NCBI GenBank assembly: GCA_963575745.1
Contig: CAUYUJ010019365.1
Location: 40,001-60,000 of the forward strand
Length of the DNA: 20,000 nt
Direction of reading: 5' to 3'
Origin: Prorocentrum cordatum
Taxonomy: Eukaryota > Sar > Dinophyceae > Prorocentrales > Prorocentraceae
Shown: positions 16,493 through 20,000 of the stretch, one piece after another
Numbering within the stretch: position 1 is the stretch's first letter
How the letters are laid out: every line of letters begins with the position of its first letter
Made by a program: the position numbers and the translations under genes
Notes under the pieces: model-generated
The model's database searches: none
What the model was told of the DNA's origin: nothing
Seen by the model: the letters and a program-made list of their open reading frames with translations, nothing else

Positions 16493-17383
16493 AAGTGGGC
16501 GAGATGGCATTGGGGAGTACGGAGCCATAATCCGCGCGCACCGAGCTGATGTTGGCTACAGTGGAAACCCATGCCAAGAAACACCCTGCTTGCCTCCAGG
16601 GCACCCTGGGTTTCTTGGATGTCGATGGTTTTGCTGTGGAAGGCGCGACGTTCCCACACCAAAAACCGATGGACGTCCTGGGGTCTCAGGGTTGGGTTTC
16701 TTGTGGAAGGTTTCTTGTGGTCGGGCCCCTAGGGTGGTGGCGCTTGTTAAGGAATGCTTCCAGGAGGCGCCAGAGCTTGGAGGGTTCCTTATCCGAGGAA
16801 GGCGACGGTGATATCCATGGCCGGTCTACTATTGGAGCTCGGCTCCCGGAGCACGGGTTCCGTCCAATGGTTCCGTGTCCAGTGCCCCCGCCACTGGCTT
16901 CCTCCTCCAACGGTTCCTTCTCGAACGGTTTCTTCTCCAGTTGTTCCACTGGCTTTCAGACCCTGGAGTCCTTCTCGGAGAGTTCCTGATCGAAGGGTTC
17001 CTTATGCAATGCGCCATCACCGTGGTTCACCGATACAGCCAAGACGCTGAAATAAGGAACATTTGGGATTCGGAAGAGGCTCGATGTTCCTTACGTCCTT
17101 CCGCGGTTGTTCCTCTAGCCCTTCTCGTGCACCCAGGCTTTTTTGAAGCCGCAGAGGGGCTTCGTTCCTTATTTAGCGTTCCTTCGTTCAGCAGCCCGAG
17201 TGTATCCCCCCTGGCTTTGTGCGCCCCCGCGTGCACACAAGGCGGCACGTATTCCAGGTCACCGGCAGGGGCGCGAAGGCGGGCGCGCTTGCCGAAGCCT
17301 GCGGCCAGAGGGGCGTCTCCTCTCAGGGGGCGCGGCGCCAGAGTGCGAAGGCACTCGCTCGCCCACGGCTTAATTCATGATAT
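16493..17383. other. Downstream region with recurring GTTCCTT / GTTTCTT words
   Basis: GGTTCCTT and its variants recur about eleven times from 16607 to 17185 (GGGTTTCTTG twice, GGGTTCCTTATCCG, CGGTTCCTTCTC, GGGTTCCTTATGC, TGTTCCTTACG, CGTTCCTTATTT), once as the reverse complement ATAAGGAACA. Spacing is irregular. A frame of 146 residues starts at 16549 and ends Ser/Phe-rich because of these words; it shows no family resemblance and does not extend the coiled-coil protein. 3' UTR or exon sequence of the upstream gene may be hidden here. Confidence 0.45.
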
Positions 17384-17470
17384 AACATGATCGACCCACG
17401 AACCCGGAAAGGAATATAGAAATGTAGGGCATGGCAACGTTTCAAAGACACCTGAGTGGGCGACGGGCAA

Positions 17471-17690
17471 GTGCAATGCTAAATGTATCGATCTTGATGT
17501 ACCGTGCCGAAGGCTGTGCTGTGCTGCGCCGTGCTGAACTGCGATGTGCCATGCCGCGATTGTGCTCTATATCTATATATATATAGCGTTGTGGATCGAG
17601 TCCTCGTTGCCACTGAGTCTTGACCGAACTGATCTGGATCTTAAGCTCGAGTTGCCTGAGCAGATGGTAGCTGCCCCAGAGCTAATCGAC
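17471..17690 (+). repeat. Core module with internal (TA)n expansion
   Basis: The CTCTATAGCG site of other copies reads CTCTATATCTATATATATAT followed by AGCG here. In the next core (17885-18097) it reads CTCTATATGTATATATAGCG, and in copy A at about 580 CTCTATATAGCG. The flanks are otherwise like the standard core. The downstream TTGCATCCGAGTCC is TTGCCACTGAGTCT in this copy, a change partly shared with the next core. Confidence 0.75.
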
Positions 17691-18319
17691 AGACGTGACA
17701 TGCCAGGAAGACGCGCCGCGGAACGTCCCAAGGGACGCGCCAGGCGACGTGCCAGGGGACGTGCCATGGGCACGCACCGCGGGACGTGCGAAGGGGATGG
17801 ACGTGCCGCGGAACGTGCCAGGTGACGCGCCGCGCGACGTGTCAGGTGGACTCGCCACGGAACGCGCCAAGGAGCGTGCCAAGGTGCAATGTTCAGTGTA
17901 TCGATCTTGATGTACCGTGCCGAAGGCTGTGCTGTGCTGGGCCGTGCTGAACTGCGATGTGCCATTCCGCGATTGTGCTCTATATGTATATATAGCGTTG
18001 TGGATCGAGTCTTCGTTGCCACCGAGTCCTGACCGAACTGATCTGGATCTGAAGCTCGAGTTGCCTGAGCAGATGGTAGCTGCCCCAGAGCTTATGACAT
18101 GCCAGGAGGACGCGCCGCGGAACGTCCCAAGGGACGTACCATGGGCACGCACCGCGGGACGTGCCAAGGGGACGCGCTACGGAACGTGCCAATGGACGTG
18201 CACCGCGCGACGTGCCAGGTGGACCCGCCACGGGACGCTCCGCGGAACGTGCCAGGCAACATGCCAGGCTGCAATGTTAAGGGTATCGATATTGATTTAC
18301 CGTGCCGAGGGCTGTGCTG

Positions 18320-18690
18320 TGCCTGGGCGACCTGGACACGTGAAAACACGCGTTTCGCTCAAGACGTTCTCAGCACATCCTCATGCTAGACATCCGCCTG
18401 GGCGACCTGGACACGTGAAAACAAGCGTCTCGATCGAGATTTCTTCGACACATCCTCATGCTAGACATCCGCCTGGGCGAACTGGACACGTGAAAACAAG
18501 CCTCTGGTTCGAGACATCCTCAACAAATCCTCATGTTAGACATCTGTCTGGGCAACCTGGAGGCGTGAAACCAAGCGTCTCGCGCGAGACATCCTCAAGA
18601 CCTGGGCACGTGAAAACAAGCATTTCACTTGAGAGATCCTCTGAATTCTGGTCCCCAGGAGAGGACAATCTATAACACTAAACAAGCGTT
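18320..18690 (+). repeat. 75-bp tandem block of copy F (type I 3' block)
   Basis: Four to five units contain CCTGGGCGACCTGGACACGT, GAAAACAAGCGTCTCGATCG, a GAGACATCCTC relative and CATCCTCATGCTAGACATCC. The order of unit variants (CGCGTTTCGCT, then CGTCTCGATCG, then CCTCTGGTTCG, then CGTCTCGCGCG, then CATTTCACTTG) is the same as in copy A. Confidence 0.75.
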
Positions 18691-18754
18691 TCGCTCGAGA
18701 CATCTTCAACAAATTCTGAAAAACAAGCGTTTCTCTAGGGACATCCTCAAATTT

Positions 18755-18879
18755 TAATTCGCCGGCCCTCTTCCCACTCGTCATTTATCGCACAAGAAAT
18801 CCGCCAGCCCTCTTCCCGTCAGACCCGGGGGTAAACCTACTAAAAGAGAACCCTGGGCCTACGCCCTTTCCAGGAAAAA
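18755..18879 (+). repeat. Terminal module of copy F
   Basis: TTAATTCGCCGGCCCTCTTC and a second CCGCCAGCCCTCTTCCCG unit separated by CATTTATCGCACAAGAAAT, then ACCCGGGGGTAAACC, ACTAAAAGAGAACCCTGGGC and GCCCTTTCCAGGAAAAA. It is preceded by the boundary unit TCTCTAGGGACATCC. Confidence 0.75.
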
Positions 18880-18887
18880 CTTTAAAC

Positions 18888-18891
<4 letters not shown>

Positions 18892-18921
<30 letters not shown>

Positions 18922-18922
18922 T
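18892..18922. repeat. (TA)n microsatellite
   Basis: About 14 uninterrupted TA units follow AACACAACA, a dozen bases past the end of copy F. The run is perfectly self-complementary. Its position just after the A-run of the terminal module is what a decayed tail or a preferred AT-rich insertion site would give. Confidence 0.85.
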
Positions 18923-20000
18923 CGAGTATTCACCAAACCGAAACCTTAAACCCTCCAGTGGCGAATTCTATACCGTGACCGTGATCCAGCGAAGGCGTGA
19001 AGCGCGAGACGAAGAGACCTGGCGGGTGTCCACGCCCAAGCTCACGAGACCCCAGACATCCGGCGTGGCGACAGAGTCGAGGCGGCCGGCCTGTCTCCTC
19101 CCTTCAGGCCTCTGGAGGCCCGTTTCTCGGGCGAAGAGAACTATGCACATGCACCGATCCTGGCAAGGCCCATCCTTGACCCAGGATCGGTGCATATGCC
19201 TTCCTGGCCAAGGTAGGAGGGCGTATGCACCGATCCTGGGCTCAGGATGGGCCTGGCCAGAATCGGTGTATGTGCATAGTTCTTTTTCCTCTAGTTTCGG
19301 GCGCGGGGGCCGGCAGCCAGCCCGGGCTGGGAAGCCGAGCCCTGGGGAGGCGTCGAGAGGCATGGGGGCCCACGCATCGAAAAGGTAGAGGTGCAAGATG
19401 TTTGCGAAGCAGACAAGACTGCACCGTTGAGTTGGAGTTTGGGACCGCGGCCCAATGGCCACCAGATACGAATCGTGACGAATCTAGTCGAGTGTTCTGC
19501 CAGCCGTGAAAGCAATATGCCGCAGTCGTTAATCACGCACGCTCGGACTGACCAAGAGCGGCAGAGCGGCAGAAGTTAAGAAAGCGGCGAATTGAGCATA
19601 TTTTACAGACTTCTGACTTGGGCGGCCATCCGAAATCGCGCACGGCCAAGCACCGTGGCCCGCCTCGAAGTGCACGCACGACGCACTGAAGCCACGAGTT
19701 CACACGAGCAGGAAGCGAAGGCCACAGCAGGAGTTTGTCCACTGCGGGTCGGCCTGTGCGGTGTTCCTGGTTCGCCTGGCGACGCTTTGTATCGAGATGT
19801 GGTAGGGTCACTAGTGATGGTGATCGTTTTCTGATTCATTGTTTTTCCGATCGGCGCGGCCCCTCGCACCCCTCCTCCACACCCCCTTTGTGGAGTAGAT
19901 CTTGGCTATTTTCGGCACCTGTTTCGAGCAGGTGGGGTCCTGCCCACAGGACGCACTGCTGCAAACAGTCGCGTTGAGCGTAGGTCCAGAGCCAGACCCC
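18923..20000. other. Single-copy right end without a convincing gene
   Basis: Apart from the palindrome at 19133-19288 no repeat is visible. Open frames at 18975-19388 (+) and 18968-19462 (-) owe part of their length to the palindrome. Frames at 19391-19579, 19592-19834 and 19735-19977 are short and have no recognisable motif. Composition is mixed, with GC-rich and AT-rich patches. Exons of a gene reaching beyond the window cannot be excluded. Confidence 0.4.
19133..19288. repeat. Nested palindrome
   Basis: The arms 19133-19200 and 19220-19288 are reverse complements with few mismatches, around a loop of about 19 bp; the outer ends read GAGAACTATGCACATG and TATGTGCATAGTTCTTTTTC. Each arm is also a hairpin in itself: GCACCGATCCTGG and CCAGGATCGGTGC flank CAAGGCCCATCCTTGA in the left arm, and the right arm repeats the pattern with GCACCGATCCTGG and CCAGAATCGGTG. 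The DNA can fold either as one long stem or as a pair of smaller hairpins. Confidence 0.9.

Larger units (their letters stand above)
17384..18879 (+). repeat. Composite VNTR element, copy F, solitary, type I
   Basis: Leader 17384-17470; cores 17471-17690 and 17885-18097 plus a truncated core 18271-18320; satellites 17692-17884 and 18098-18270; 75-bp type I block 18320-18680; two CGAGACATC units; terminal module 18755-18879. The left flank (CGGCTTAATTCATGATAT) and right flank (CTTTAAACACAACAATATAT) are both non-element sequence. I see no target duplication between them. The 3' block matches that of copy A in order and wording. The satellite arrays are shorter than in B-D. Confidence 0.85.

Noticed and set aside
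18968-19462. 137- and 164-residue frames on opposite strands around the nested palindrome
   Set aside because: The palindrome gives similar peptide text on both strands, and the rest shows no family signature.

Overview
The window looks like nuclear DNA of a dinoflagellate, possibly a GC-rich species of the Prorocentrum type. The evidence is one intronless-looking, GC-rich gene (15350-16492) whose product resembles the large, uncharacterised family of coiled-coil proteins I associate with dinoflagellates, set in a sea of layered satellites, minisatellites and microsatellites. There is no operon structure, no prokaryotic signal, and I could not find an rRNA, tRNA or spliced-leader gene. The species call is inference.

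About two thirds of the window is built from six copies (A-F) of one composite repeat of about 1.5-2.6 kb that I do not recognise. A full copy has five parts: (1) a leader of about 87 bp starting AACATGATCGACCCACG; (2) one to three rounds of a conserved core of about 210 bp, each followed by a degenerate 12-bp satellite (GACGTGCCANGG) of about 110-330 bp; (3) a block of 60-75-bp units carrying CTGGACACGT; (4) a block of units of about 40 bp built on AGCGTTTCGCTCGAGACATC; (5) a terminal module of about 125 bp with AATTCCGCCGGCCC, ending in CCCTTTCC plus a short A-run. Copies A-D lie head to tail from 1 to 8859. E (12487-14302) and F (17384-18879) are solitary and embedded in unrelated sequence, so the element's ends can be read directly. 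The plan (unique leader, central VNTR, unique 3' part, A-run) recalls mammalian SVA composite retroelements, but no homology is claimed.

Between the copies lie other repeat systems. At 5287-6209 a 10-bp minisatellite and a 73-bp array replace the normal 3' half of copy C. At 8886-9090 a purine (GGA)n tract faces a pyrimidine (CCT)n tract. 9091-10270 is single-copy sequence without a convincing gene. 10279-10518 is a CATA/CATG microsatellite, 10815-11520 a CCAATCCAT array with a dimeric period of about 297 bp, and 11529-11810 a fold-back palindrome with arms of about 140 bp and GA/TC ends. 11812-12178 holds TC tracts and an ACAACCA array. 13895-14085 has a recurring GGGCCAATCTATAGG motif.

The only gene I support well is at 15350-16492. 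Downstream of it (16493-17383) is T-rich sequence with a recurring GTTCCTT motif. The right end (18925-20000) is single-copy sequence with a nested palindrome at 19133-19288. Most long open frames elsewhere are translations of repeats whose unit length is a multiple of three or which lack stop codons, and were not annotated as genes.
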